A stretch of DNA of 7,526 nucleotides from an uncultured Muribaculaceae bacterium (GTDB lineage: Bacteria; Bacteroidota; Bacteroidia; Bacteroidales; Muribaculaceae). The notes under the pieces were generated by a model that saw only the letters and a list, made by a program, of their open reading frames with translations, was not told the origin of the DNA and did no database searches. Each line of letters opens with the position of its first letter. Within the stretch, counting starts at the first letter, position 1. The DNA is taken from assembly GCA_910586175.1 (NCBI GenBank), contig CAJUIJ010000123.1, positions 1 to 7,526 on the forward strand. The letters are read 5' to 3'. Shown here piece after piece: positions 1 through 6,518 of the stretch. A program made the translations under genes and the position numbers.

Positions 1-2
1 TG

Positions 3-3000
3 CTCTGCCTGACGGTGGTCGTCGGCTTCGCTGCTCCCGGCTGGGCCAAGACAGTGTATTGGGACAACTCCGAAGCCAACTGGAGCTCGGTGTACGCTTA
101 TCTGTTCGATGACACTACGAACAATAAGTTTGTTGGCCCGCTGTCTACTGTTACCATCAGTAACAAAACCTTCTACTCAGTGGATGCTGAGAGCTATGCC
201 AATATCATATTCGCGAGTGCAAACGATTGGAAGGGTTCACAGACAGAAGACTTGGTGGCAACTGACGGCAGCGTCTACAGCAATGACAACATTAAGGGTT
301 CCAACAAGAAAGATGCTTGCGGTGCTGTGGTCGACGGAAAATTCGTTCCCGCCGGTGGCGAAGTAACCACCTACCAATACGACTACTACTTCAAGCGTAG
401 CCGTGACTGGAATAATCCCGAAAAGCTCGTGTTCACTGGCCGTAAGGCTACTCTCACCCGCGACATGAACGCCAGCGGTCAGTTCGGTATCTCGGTATGC
501 ACAAAAGACACTAAAAACCAGATCACAAACGGTTGGTATGCCAAGGGTGATACGGAAGTAGTGGAAGCCGGAACTCATACATATCCTCTTGTAAACAGTG
601 GTACCCAAAATTTCAGACTCCCCGACAAGGGTGGTAACTACACATTCGTAATCACCCTCGACGATAATGACCTCCCCAAGGAGATTACTATCACCACTCC
701 CGAAATCGCAGAAGTGTTTCCCGATATTTATATCGGCGGTTCATGGATGTCAGGCCAGACCGCAGACTTGAAGGCCAAGACCGAAATGATAGCATATCGC
801 AGTGAGAAGTATAATGAATATGTTGTAAAAACATCCAAAGACAACGAAAAATTCCGCTTCTATTCAAAAAGTGCCACTGACGGGCTCGGAAACTGGATGG
901 GTAGCAATGGCAGTGACTATACTTTCTCTGATACCGATCTTGAAGGCTCAAATGTAATTTCAACCATAGGCTCTGACAAAACTTACGTTCTTCCTAAGGC
1001 CGGTATATATAAAATCCGTGTGTCGGACTATAATAAAGATAAGACTGTGAAGTTCACAATCTCTTACACTGCACCTGAAAAACACCTCTATCTCGGAGCA
1101 ACTTTCAAGGGCAACATCGAGGATCCGAACTTCCAACTCGACAAAGGTAAACAATTCAACAAGGTGCGTTTCACCAAGTATGGCAATGATGGCACAGTTG
1201 AGTTCCGTTTTGCAAACGAGTTCAACCGCAACAACTGGATTGGACCTTCTTCCAATCAAACTGTCACTCTTGATAAAACCAACGCAACCGGAACTTTCAC
1301 TACAAGCGCAAGCTTCAGCCTGCAAGTATACAAGGTGGCGACCAACGGCGTGTACGAGCTCGAAGTGTTGAGCTGGAACGACTTTGAGGTGAAGTTCAAA
1401 CTCAACTTTATTGAAGAAGTTGAGGAGGGTACTCCCTACTATTTCGTAGGCGATATGAATGACTGGTACTCACTTGAGTTTGAGGACCCGAATGCCGAAA
1501 CGAGCGTCAACATGGGTAAGTTCATGACCGAGCGCGACGCATGGAGATTCCGCAAGGTGAAAGCTACTGACGAAAACTTGCCTGAGGGCGTCGACACTGA
1601 CTGGTATGTGTTCGACAGATTCCCCGACAACCAGCTTTCAGGTCAGTTCCAGATCACCAGCGGTGGCACAAATATCTGGAAGGCCGCTGAGGTATACGGA
1701 CACGGCACTGCCTTGAACAGTGACAATCTCTTTGAAACCGGTCACGGACCCATTCAAAATTATCATAAGCAGCGCGTTACTGATGAGATGATAATAGATG
1801 GAATCAAGTTCTCGACTAAAGGTTTCGGCATCCAGAAACGAGACGGAGAAGGTTCATTCCCTAACTTCCATATGGAGTGTAACGCAGTGGCTGATGCCAA
1901 GATCTACTTCAAGCCCATATACAAGGAGGGCGATAAGGCAGATATGATAATCACCGGCCGTCCCCGTCACTTCTTCGTGTTCTATGCCAATACAAAGAAC
2001 GAACTTGGTGATGATACCATATTTGCAAAGATCAACACCGGTAAGCCCAACACCAACAACTACTTCCTTCCCGGCATCAGGTTTAATGGCCAGCGCATCC
2101 CCTTCTACACAGAAGGCACATGCGGCAACGAGGCTAATGAGCATCACATGTACTCCGACGAGGGTATCGAACTCAATGAGGTGAAGAAGTTCAAGTTGAA
2201 TGAACATGGCAGTGAGGCAGAAATACTTGAATGCTTTAAGAAGCTCGGAGTTGATGATGTGATCGCAGATGAAGTCATCAATAACGGTAAACTTCCCAAC
2301 GGTCGCCTTGTAGACTCTTTCGAACATCTCTACGTAGCCCGTATTCCTGCCGGCTTCGAGAACCCCGCAGGTTGGAAATACACCCTCTCGCTCCCCAAGG
2401 CACTCAGTAGCGACGACCGCGAGAAGCCTGTGGCAATCGCTTGCAACCACATCTACTTCATGCCCACCATCAACGGTGTGAGCGTGCATGTCAACGATGA
2501 CAACTTCATGACCGACAAATACTATGTGGAAGATGAGGATGGTAACAAGACTACCATGGATCAATTTGATGTGCTGTATTACTACCGCGTCTACTACTCG
2601 AAGCCTACGGAAGATGGCAACAGGTATGAAATCAAGGTAGTGGACCACAGACCCGGTAACGTCATCTATGATGAGTACACCGCATACAGGTCCGGTATCG
2701 ATACCCGTAAGCCGACCCTCCAGGAGACAGGCCGTAAGCTCGAGTTTGGTTGGAAGCAGCTCAACGCACACGCTTCTCCAGAGATGGTAAATGCCACTAT
2801 CACTCAGGATCAGTGGGATAAAGGTGAAAAGGGCTGGGTTGTTACCGAGGGTAACCTCTCCAACATTCAGGATGAAGAGAGCAAATGGCACATCTGCTGG
2901 GTGGAGAGCACAGACCGTCTCCGTCGTCAGCGCATCCCTAAAGAGCTCAGCAACGCCTACATTCAGATCCTCGCTTGCTACTTCAAGAAGCAAGACAACG

Positions 3001-3383
3001 CAGAAAGTCCGACCAACCGTGCACTCAGGAGTGCAGCGCTTGCAGCTGAAGTGCCGACAATCGAGACAAAAACGGAATATCTGATGCCCGAAGCGCTCAA
3101 GAATGCAGACCATGTCAGCATCGAGCCGGGTGAACTTTCGTTCGACAACGACATCTACCACCACCCGCTTCAGGGTAGCCACCTCTACTATGTGCTCGAC
3201 AACAATGCTGCCGTATGGACAGGCATCGAGAGCATAGAGGATGACTTCATTGAGAACACAGTGGAAGGTGACGTCAACGCAGCTCCTGTATACTACAACC
3301 TCCAGGGTGTGCGCGTGGCAGAACCCACCAAGGGCATCTTCATCGAGGTGCGCGGCAACAAGAGCCGTAAGGTAGCATATTGA
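3..3383 (+). CDS. Large exported multi-domain surface protein with CBM26-like starch-binding module (5' partial)
   Basis: The frame is open to the left edge. The first visible residues (LCLTVVVGFAAPGWA, then KTVYWDN) are the end of a signal peptide with a likely cut after the Ala at 45-47, so the true start lies upstream and the in-frame GTG at 15 is not the start. The mature N-terminus (48 to about 310) resembles starch-binding module CBM26: VYWDN, NWSSVYAYLF, then IIFASANDWKGSQTEDL. Next come at least three tandem beta-sandwich modules (372-1430) that look like SusE/SusF domains, then 'YYFVGDMNDW' at 1437, a long stretch I cannot assign, and a C-terminal sorting-type domain (3222-3380). 1126 residues are visible; there are no membrane helices after the signal. 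Likely role (inference): an outer-surface or secreted glycan-binding protein for starch-like polymers. I see no glycosidase catalytic motif, so binding rather than hydrolysis is favoured. It is followed by its own terminator and is not part of the next operon. Confidence 0.85.
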   Translation, partial: LCLTVVVGFAAPGWAKTVYWDNSEANWSSVYAYLFDDTTNNKFVGPLSTVTISNKTFYSVDAESYANIIFASANDWKGSQTEDLVATDGSVYSNDNIKGSNKKDACGAVVDGKFVPAGGEVTTYQYDYYFKRSRDWNNPEKLVFTGRKATLTRDMNASGQFGISVCTKDTKNQITNGWYAKGDTEVVEAGTHTYPLVNSGTQNFRLPDKGGNYTFVITLDDNDLPKEITITTPEIAEVFPDIYIGGSWMSGQTADLKAKTEMIAYRSEKYNEYVVKTSKDNEKFRFYSKSATDGLGNWMGSNGSDYTFSDTDLEGSNVISTIGSDKTYVLPKAGIYKIRVSDYNKDKTVKFTISYTAPEKHLYLGATFKGNIEDPNFQLDKGKQFNKVRFTKYGNDGTVEFRFANEFNRNNWIGPSSNQTVTLDKTNATGTFTTSASFSLQVYKVATNGVYELEVLSWNDFEVKFKLNFIEEVEEGTPYYFVGDMNDWYSLEFEDPNAETSVNMGKFMTERDAWRFRKVKATDENLPEGVDTDWYVFDRFPDNQLSGQFQITSGGTNIWKAAEVYGHGTALNSDNLFETGHGPIQNYHKQRVTDEMIIDGIKFSTKGFGIQKRDGEGSFPNFHMECNAVADAKIYFKPIYKEGDKADMIITGRPRHFFVFYANTKNELGDDTIFAKINTGKPNTNNYFLPGIRFNGQRIPFYTEGTCGNEANEHHMYSDEGIELNEVKKFKLNEHGSEAEILECFKKLGVDDVIADEVINNGKLPNGRLVDSFEHLYVARIPAGFENPAGWKYTLSLPKALSSDDREKPVAIACNHIYFMPTINGVSVHVNDDNFMTDKYYVEDEDGNKTTMDQFDVLYYYRVYYSKPTEDGNRYEIKVVDHRPGNVIYDEYTAYRSGIDTRKPTLQETGRKLEFGWKQLNAHASPEMVNATITQDQWDKGEKGWVVTEGNLSNIQDEESKWHICWVESTDRLRRQRIPKELSNAYIQILACYFKKQDNAESPTNRALRSAALAAEVPTIETKTEYLMPEALKNADHVSIEPGELSFDNDIYHHPLQGSHLYYVLDNNAAVWTGIESIEDDFIENTVEGDVNAAPVYYNLQGVRVAEPTKGIFIEVRGNKSRKVAY
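48..310 (+). other. CBM26-like starch-binding module (domain within the surface protein)
   Basis: The mature N-terminus reads VYWDN...NWSSVYAYLFDD...FVGPLSTVTI...FYSVDAESYANIIFASANDWKGSQTEDL. The pattern is 'tVYwdn - W - VyaY - y - iiF - qT.dl', with well-placed aromatics (Trp in YWDN, Trp in NWSS, Trp in NDWKG). It matches the family of about 80-90 residue starch-binding modules found on Bacteroidetes and Firmicutes amylases and surface glycan-binding proteins. The assignment rests on motif recognition, not a search. Confidence 0.65.
372..1430 (+). repeat. Three tandem SusE/SusF-like beta-sandwich modules (protein-level repeats)
   Basis: Three modules of roughly 115-120 residues share a plan. 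They begin at about 372, 723 and 1080. Each has a phenylalanine-rich strand ending in an aromatic-Gly site (FGISV...NGWYA near 528; FRFYS...NWMG near 891; FRFAN...NNWIG near 1233). A strand of the type 'lP..G.Y.i.v' or 'NGVYELEV' follows, and each closes with 'k.(v/i)(k/t)F.(i/l)'. The next module opens with 'DIYIGGS', 'HLYLGAT' or 'PYYFVGDMNDW'. This is the layout of SusE/SusF outer-membrane starch-binding domains. A fourth, more diverged copy may start at about 1437. DNA identity between the modules is low, so they are old duplications. Confidence 0.55.
3222..3380 (+). other. C-terminal sorting/anchoring-type domain of the surface protein
   Basis: The last 53 residues run from GIESIEDD, through a short acidic linker and APVYYNLQGVRV, to KGIFIEVRGNKSRKVAY. 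The pattern 'YyNLQGvrV..P.kGiyI...g.k..Kv' recurs at the extreme C-terminus of many large exported Bacteroidales proteins and resembles type A sorting domains of the type IX secretion system. Whether this organism has a working type IX system cannot be seen here. Confidence 0.6.
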
Positions 3384-3408
3384 TAATTACCTACATCTTA
3401 TATTCGGA

Positions 3409-3446
3409 GTGGGCATGGCTCGAAAGCCATGCCTACTTTTTGTTTT
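3409..3446 (+). terminator. Intrinsic terminator of the surface-protein gene
   Basis: A 12-bp stem (GTGGGCATGGCT at 3409-3420 and AGCCATGCCTAC at 3425-3436, one G.U pair) with a CGAA loop is followed by TTTTTGTTTT (3437-3446). It lies 25 bases after the stop codon. This is a classic rho-independent terminator. Confidence 0.9.
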
Positions 3447-3469
3447 ATAGAAATTATTTACTAACTTTG
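3439..3469 (+). promoter_or_regulatory. Bacteroidetes-type sigma-ABfr promoter for the pseudouridine synthase operon
   Basis: TTTG at 3439-3442 (-33 element) is separated by exactly 19 bases from TAACTTTG at 3462-3469, a full match to the TAnnTTTG -7 element. Transcription should start near 3475, giving a leader of about 75 bases to the ATG at 3550. The -33 element is made from the T-tract of the preceding terminator. No other TAnnTTTG match was found in the two downstream gaps, so this promoter probably serves asnS and perhaps the Lnb gene too. Confidence 0.75.
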
Positions 3470-3483
3470 CACGAGAATCAAAT

Positions 3484-3528
3484 CAATCGATTGCAAAAGA
3501 AGTTGTTTAAACAACTTCAAAGTTTGAA
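3484..3528 (+). promoter_or_regulatory. Palindrome-rich 5' leader of the pseudouridine synthase gene
   Basis: Three inverted repeats lie between the predicted transcription start and the ATG at 3550. CAATCGATTG (3484-3493) is a perfect 10-bp palindrome. GAAGTTGTTTAAACAACTTC (3499-3518) is a perfect 20-bp palindrome that can fold as an 8-bp RNA stem with a UUAA loop. TTCAAA-G-TTTGAA (3516-3528) shares TTC with the second. They could be a protein-binding operator or alternative RNA hairpins in the leader. No known riboswitch class is recognised. Confidence 0.45.
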
Positions 3529-3549
3529 TATCTAAAACTAAACAAAATA

Positions 3550-5052
3550 ATGGAAGGCTGTGAAAGCCAGTCCCAAATCACAAAAAAAGGCTACAGCAGA
3601 GATGCCGGAGCCGCTCCCGTAAAACTATTTACTATGGAAGAATCCAAGAAACCGAAACGTCCGCGCATCAGCAATGCCGGAATGGGTATGCCTATGGAAG
3701 GCACAGATCAGGAAAGCCGTTACAACGCACCTTATTCTCCGCGTCCTTACCAGCCCCGCCAGCAGGGCTACGGACAGCAGCGTCCTTATCAGCAGCGTCA
3801 GCAGGGCTACCAGCCCCGCCCTTACTCGCAAAACCGCGACCAGCAGGGCTATGGCCAGCAGGGTGGCTATAACCAGAACCGCAATCAGGGCTACGGCCAG
3901 CAGGGTGGCTACGGCCAACCCCGTCAGCAGGGCTATGGCCAGCAGGGTGGTTACAATCAGAATCGCCAGCCCAATTCGTATAACCCCAACCGCCAGCAGG
4001 GTGGCTACAACCAGAACCGTCAGCAGGGTGGTTACGGTCAGCCCCGTCAGCAGGGCTACGGTCAGCAGGGTGGCTACGGACAGCCCCGCCAGCAGGGCGG
4101 TTACAACCAGAACCGTCAGCAGGGTGGCTATGGCCAGAACCGCCAGCAGGGCGGATATAACCAGAACCGTCAGCAGGGTGGCTATAACCAGAACCGCCAG
4201 CAGGGTGGCTACGGTCAGAACCGTATGCAGCAAGGTGGCCGCCCCGGCTTCCAGAAACGCCCCAACCAGGGCCATAACCCCAAGTATTCCACCAAGCCCA
4301 AGCAGGTAGACTATGTGCTCGAAGATGTAGACCCCAACGCAGAGATGCGCCTCAACAAGTATATGGCCAATGCAGGCATCTGCTCCCGCCGCGAGGCTGA
4401 TGAATACATCCAGGGCGGCAAGGTGAAGGTCAACGGCGAAGTCGTGACCGAACTCGGCGTGAAGATCGGCCGCAATGATGTGGTGGAATACAACGACAAG
4501 GTTGTGACTCCCGAGCGCAAGTGCTACGTGCTCCTCAACAAGCCGAAAGATTGCGTCACCACAAGCGATGACCCCAATGGCCGCACCACCGTGCTCGACA
4601 TGGTGAAGGGTGCCTGCGAGGAGCGCATATACCCCGTGGGTCGTCTCGACCGCAACACCACAGGTGTGCTCCTGCTCACCAACGACGGTGACCTCGCATC
4701 AAAACTCACTCACCCCAAGTTTGTGAAGAAGAAAATATATCAGGTGTGGACCAACAAGGATATCGCCGAAGAGGATATGCAGCGCATTGCTGACGGCATA
4801 GAACTCGAGGATGGCGAGATACATGCCGATGCAATCTCATATGTGGGCGACGAGCGCAACCAGGCCGGCATCGAGATTCATAGTGGCCGCAACCGCATAG
4901 TGCGCCGCATATTCGAGCACCTCGGTTATCGCGTGGTGAAGCTCGACCGCGTATATTTCGCCGGTCTCACCAAGAAGAACCTCCCCCGTGGACGTTGGCG
5001 TTACCTCTCGCAAGATGAGGTCAACTTCCTCCGCATGGGTGCGTTCGAATAA
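3550..5052 (+). CDS. rluB: RsuA/RluB-family rRNA pseudouridine synthase with long Gly/Gln/Tyr/Asn/Arg repeat extension
   Basis: This enzyme isomerises a specific uridine in rRNA to pseudouridine. RluB, the most likely member, acts on 23S rRNA near the peptidyl-transferase centre. The 500 residues divide into a basic leader (1-55, KKPKRPRI), a low-complexity region (about 63-232), a basic linker (KRPNQGHNPKYSTKPKQ), an S4 RNA-binding domain (about 266-312, MRLNKYMANAGICSRREADEYI) and the catalytic domain (325-495). The catalytic domain has GRLDRNTTGVLLLTNDG with catalytic Asp367, KKKIYQVW, and GRNRIVRRIFEHLGYRV at 446-462. The core is complete and normal; the first 260 residues are extra compared with the 291-residue E. 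coli RluB. The start at 3550 is chosen for its A-rich upstream (ACTAAACAAAATA). Met29 at 3634 (MEESKKPKRPRI) is a real alternative. The first gene after the promoter, it lies 56 bases before asnS. Rsu/RluE/RluF specificity cannot be excluded from sequence alone. Confidence 0.92.
   Translation: MEGCESQSQITKKGYSRDAGAAPVKLFTMEESKKPKRPRISNAGMGMPMEGTDQESRYNAPYSPRPYQPRQQGYGQQRPYQQRQQGYQPRPYSQNRDQQGYGQQGGYNQNRNQGYGQQGGYGQPRQQGYGQQGGYNQNRQPNSYNPNRQQGGYNQNRQQGGYGQPRQQGYGQQGGYGQPRQQGGYNQNRQQGGYGQNRQQGGYNQNRQQGGYNQNRQQGGYGQNRMQQGGRPGFQKRPNQGHNPKYSTKPKQVDYVLEDVDPNAEMRLNKYMANAGICSRREADEYIQGGKVKVNGEVVTELGVKIGRNDVVEYNDKVVTPERKCYVLLNKPKDCVTTSDDPNGRTTVLDMVKGACEERIYPVGRLDRNTTGVLLLTNDGDLASKLTHPKFVKKKIYQVWTNKDIAEEDMQRIADGIELEDGEIHADAISYVGDERNQAGIEIHSGRNRIVRRIFEHLGYRVVKLDRVYFAGLTKKNLPRGRWRYLSQDEVNFLRMGAFE
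3736..4245 (+). repeat. Low-complexity repeat region coding for a FUS-like GYGQ/GGYNQNRQQ tract
   Basis: About 170 residues consist almost only of Gly, Gln, Tyr, Asn, Arg and Pro, with evenly spaced tyrosines. The second half (3991-4224) is a near-regular array of the 9-residue unit RQQGGY(N/G)Q(N/P), 27 bases each. The order is QN, QP, a 14-residue variant (RQQGYGQQGGYGQP), then QN five times. Units differ mainly at third codon positions (CGC/CGT, GGT/GGC, TAT/TAC), so the protein pattern is kept while the DNA has drifted slightly. The first half (3736-3990) has looser units such as QQGYGQQGGY. No hydrophobic core is possible, so it should be disordered. Confidence 0.95.
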
Positions 5053-5058
5053 ATTTTC

Positions 5059-5091
5059 ATGAGGGTGTATCTAATTTAGATGCACCCTCAT
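5059..5091 (+). terminator. 15-bp hairpin between the pseudouridine synthase gene and asnS (possible weak terminator or processing site)
   Basis: ATGAGGGTGTATCTA (5059-5073), loop ATT, then TAGATGCACCCTCAT (5077-5091) pair over 15 bp with a single G.U. The hairpin sits 6 bases after the stop codon at 5050-5052 and 17 bases before the asnS ATG. What follows is ATAAAAGACC rather than a T-tract, so it is not a standard terminator. It may give partial termination, protect the 3' end of the upstream message, or be an RNase site that uncouples asnS levels. Confidence 0.5.
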
Positions 5092-5108
5092 ATAAAAGAC
5101 CAATCATA

Positions 5109-6506
5109 ATGGAAAAAATCAAAAGATTGACAATCAAGGAGCTGCTTCGTAGCGCCGAGTCTATGGTCAACACACGCGTTGACGTGAAGGGCTGGGTGCG
5201 CTCGCGTCGCGGCAACAAATATGTGCAGTTCGTGGCCCTCAACGACGGCTCGACCATCAAGAACCTCCAGATTGTGTTTGACCTCGCGAAGTTTAGCGAG
5301 GATGACCTCAAGGCTGTCACCACCGGTTCAAGCATCCACGTGCAGGGCATGCTCGTGGCCTCGCAGGGCAAAGGTCAGACAGTGGAGGTGCAGGCTGAGG
5401 AGTTCGAACTTTACGGCACTGCCCCGGTGGAGTCTTATCCGCTGCAGAAGAAAGGCCACACGCTCGAGTTCTTGCGCGAGAAGGCGCACTTGCGCCCCCG
5501 CACCAACACGTTTGGCGCTGTGCTCCGCATTCGCCACGCCTTGGCTTATGCCATACATAAATTTTTCAACGACAAGGGTTTCTATTATTTCCACACTCCG
5601 CTCATCACAGCTTCTGACTGCGAGGGTGCCGGCGCACAGTTTCAGGTCACCACGCTCCCGCTCAACGAGCTCCCCCGCACCGAGGATGGAAAGATAGACT
5701 ACTCGCAAGACTTCTTCGGCAAGATGGCCAACCTTACCGTTTCGGGTCAGCTCGAAGGTGAGTTGGGTGCTACGGCCCTCGGTCTCATATATACGTTCGG
5801 CCCGACTTTCCGTGCCGAAAACTCCAACACTCCGCGTCACCTCTCGGAGTTCTGGATGATCGAGCCGGAGATGGCTTTCTATGAGATTGAAGATAATATG
5901 GATCTCGCCGAGGAGTTCATAAAGTATTGCATCGGCTATGCACTCGAGAATTGCCGCGACGACATAGAGTTTCTCGCCGAGCATTTCGACAAGGAGCTTA
6001 TAGACCGTCTCAACTTTGTGCTTCACAATGACTTCGTGCGCCTCCCTTATAGTGAGGGTGTGAAGATACTCGAGGAGTCGGGCAAGAAGTTCGAGTTCCC
6101 GGTATATTGGGGAGTTGACCTTGCCTCGGAGCATGAGCGTTTTCTCGTGGAGGAACATTTCAAGCGTCCCGTTATCCTAACCGACTATCCGAAGGAAATC
6201 AAGGCATTCTACATGAAAATGAACGATGACGGCAAAACCGTACGTGCCATGGATGTGTTATTTCCTAAGATTGGTGAGATCATAGGTGGTTCGCAGCGCG
6301 AGGAAAACCTCGAGAAGCTCGAAGGCCGCATCAACGAACTCGGCCTCGCCGGCATGGACTGGTATGTAGACACTCGCCGTTTCGGCACAGTGCCTCACTC
6401 CGGTTTCGGCCTCGGCTTCGAGCGTCTTGTGCTCTTCGTGACCGGCATGCAGAATATCCGCGACGTGATTCCGTTCCCCCGCTATCCGAACGCCTGCGAA
6501 TATTAA
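5109..6506 (+). CDS. asnS: Asparaginyl-tRNA synthetase (AsnRS)
   Basis: A cytoplasmic class IIb synthetase that joins asparagine to tRNA-Asn using ATP. The N-terminal OB-fold anticodon-binding domain (about 20-103) includes VDVKGWVRSRRGNKYVQFVALNDG. The catalytic domain follows from about 130. Motif 1 region is FHTPLITASDCEGAGAQFQVTT (161-182). Motif 2 is FRAENSNTPRHLSEFWMIEPEM (234-255), with the ATP-contacting Arg235. Motif 3 is GFGLGFERLVLFVTG (432-446), with Arg439. The insertion around LPRTEDGKIDYSQDFFGKMANLTVSGQLEGE is typical for bacterial AsnRS rather than AspRS. At 465 residues it is about the length of E. coli AsnRS (466) and nothing is missing. The ATG at 5109 follows an A/T-rich stretch (CAATCATA) and gives the usual N-terminus. 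It is probably co-transcribed with the pseudouridine synthase through the hairpin at 5059-5091. Its presence implies direct tRNA-Asn charging. Confidence 0.98.
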   Translation: MEKIKRLTIKELLRSAESMVNTRVDVKGWVRSRRGNKYVQFVALNDGSTIKNLQIVFDLAKFSEDDLKAVTTGSSIHVQGMLVASQGKGQTVEVQAEEFELYGTAPVESYPLQKKGHTLEFLREKAHLRPRTNTFGAVLRIRHALAYAIHKFFNDKGFYYFHTPLITASDCEGAGAQFQVTTLPLNELPRTEDGKIDYSQDFFGKMANLTVSGQLEGELGATALGLIYTFGPTFRAENSNTPRHLSEFWMIEPEMAFYEIEDNMDLAEEFIKYCIGYALENCRDDIEFLAEHFDKELIDRLNFVLHNDFVRLPYSEGVKILEESGKKFEFPVYWGVDLASEHERFLVEEHFKRPVILTDYPKEIKAFYMKMNDDGKTVRAMDVLFPKIGEIIGGSQREENLEKLEGRINELGLAGMDWYVDTRRFGTVPHSGFGLGFERLVLFVTGMQNIRDVIPFPRYPNACEY

Positions 6507-6518
6507 TCAGATTATACG

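Noticed and set aside
15..17. GTG as start codon of the first gene
   Set aside because: The frame stays open to the left edge, and the residues before it (LCLT) continue a signal-peptide hydrophobic core, so the start is outside the window.
1854..3182. Long minus-strand open frame (442 codons) opposite the surface-protein gene
   Set aside because: It lies wholly antisense to a clearly coding frame. Its translation is rich in Val, Ile, Cys and His with no domain logic, as expected from the complement of Asn/Asp/Lys/Tyr-rich codons.
3736..4245. CRISPR array or mobile-element repeats
   Set aside because: The repeats are contiguous without unique spacers, have a 27-base in-frame period, and code for a continuous low-complexity peptide.
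3625..4275. Minus-strand open frame (216 codons) giving a very hydrophobic Leu/Ala/Val/Thr repeat protein
   Set aside because: It is the reverse complement of the Gly/Gln/Tyr/Asn repeats. The repeat prevents stops in several frames, and the apparent membrane character is an artefact of codon complementarity.
3674..4309. Plus-strand second-frame open frame (211 codons) rich in Ser/Arg/Val/Thr
   Set aside because: It is a shifted reading of the same repeat; the real frame has the complete pseudouridine synthase downstream.
5070..5080. TAATTTAG as a -7 promoter element for asnS
   Set aside because: It differs from TAnnTTTG at a key position, lies inside the hairpin stem and loop, and has no -33 TTTG at the right distance.
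5328..6158. Minus-strand open frame (276 codons) opposite asnS
   Set aside because: asnS is complete with all class II motifs in the other strand, and the antisense product has no recognisable features.
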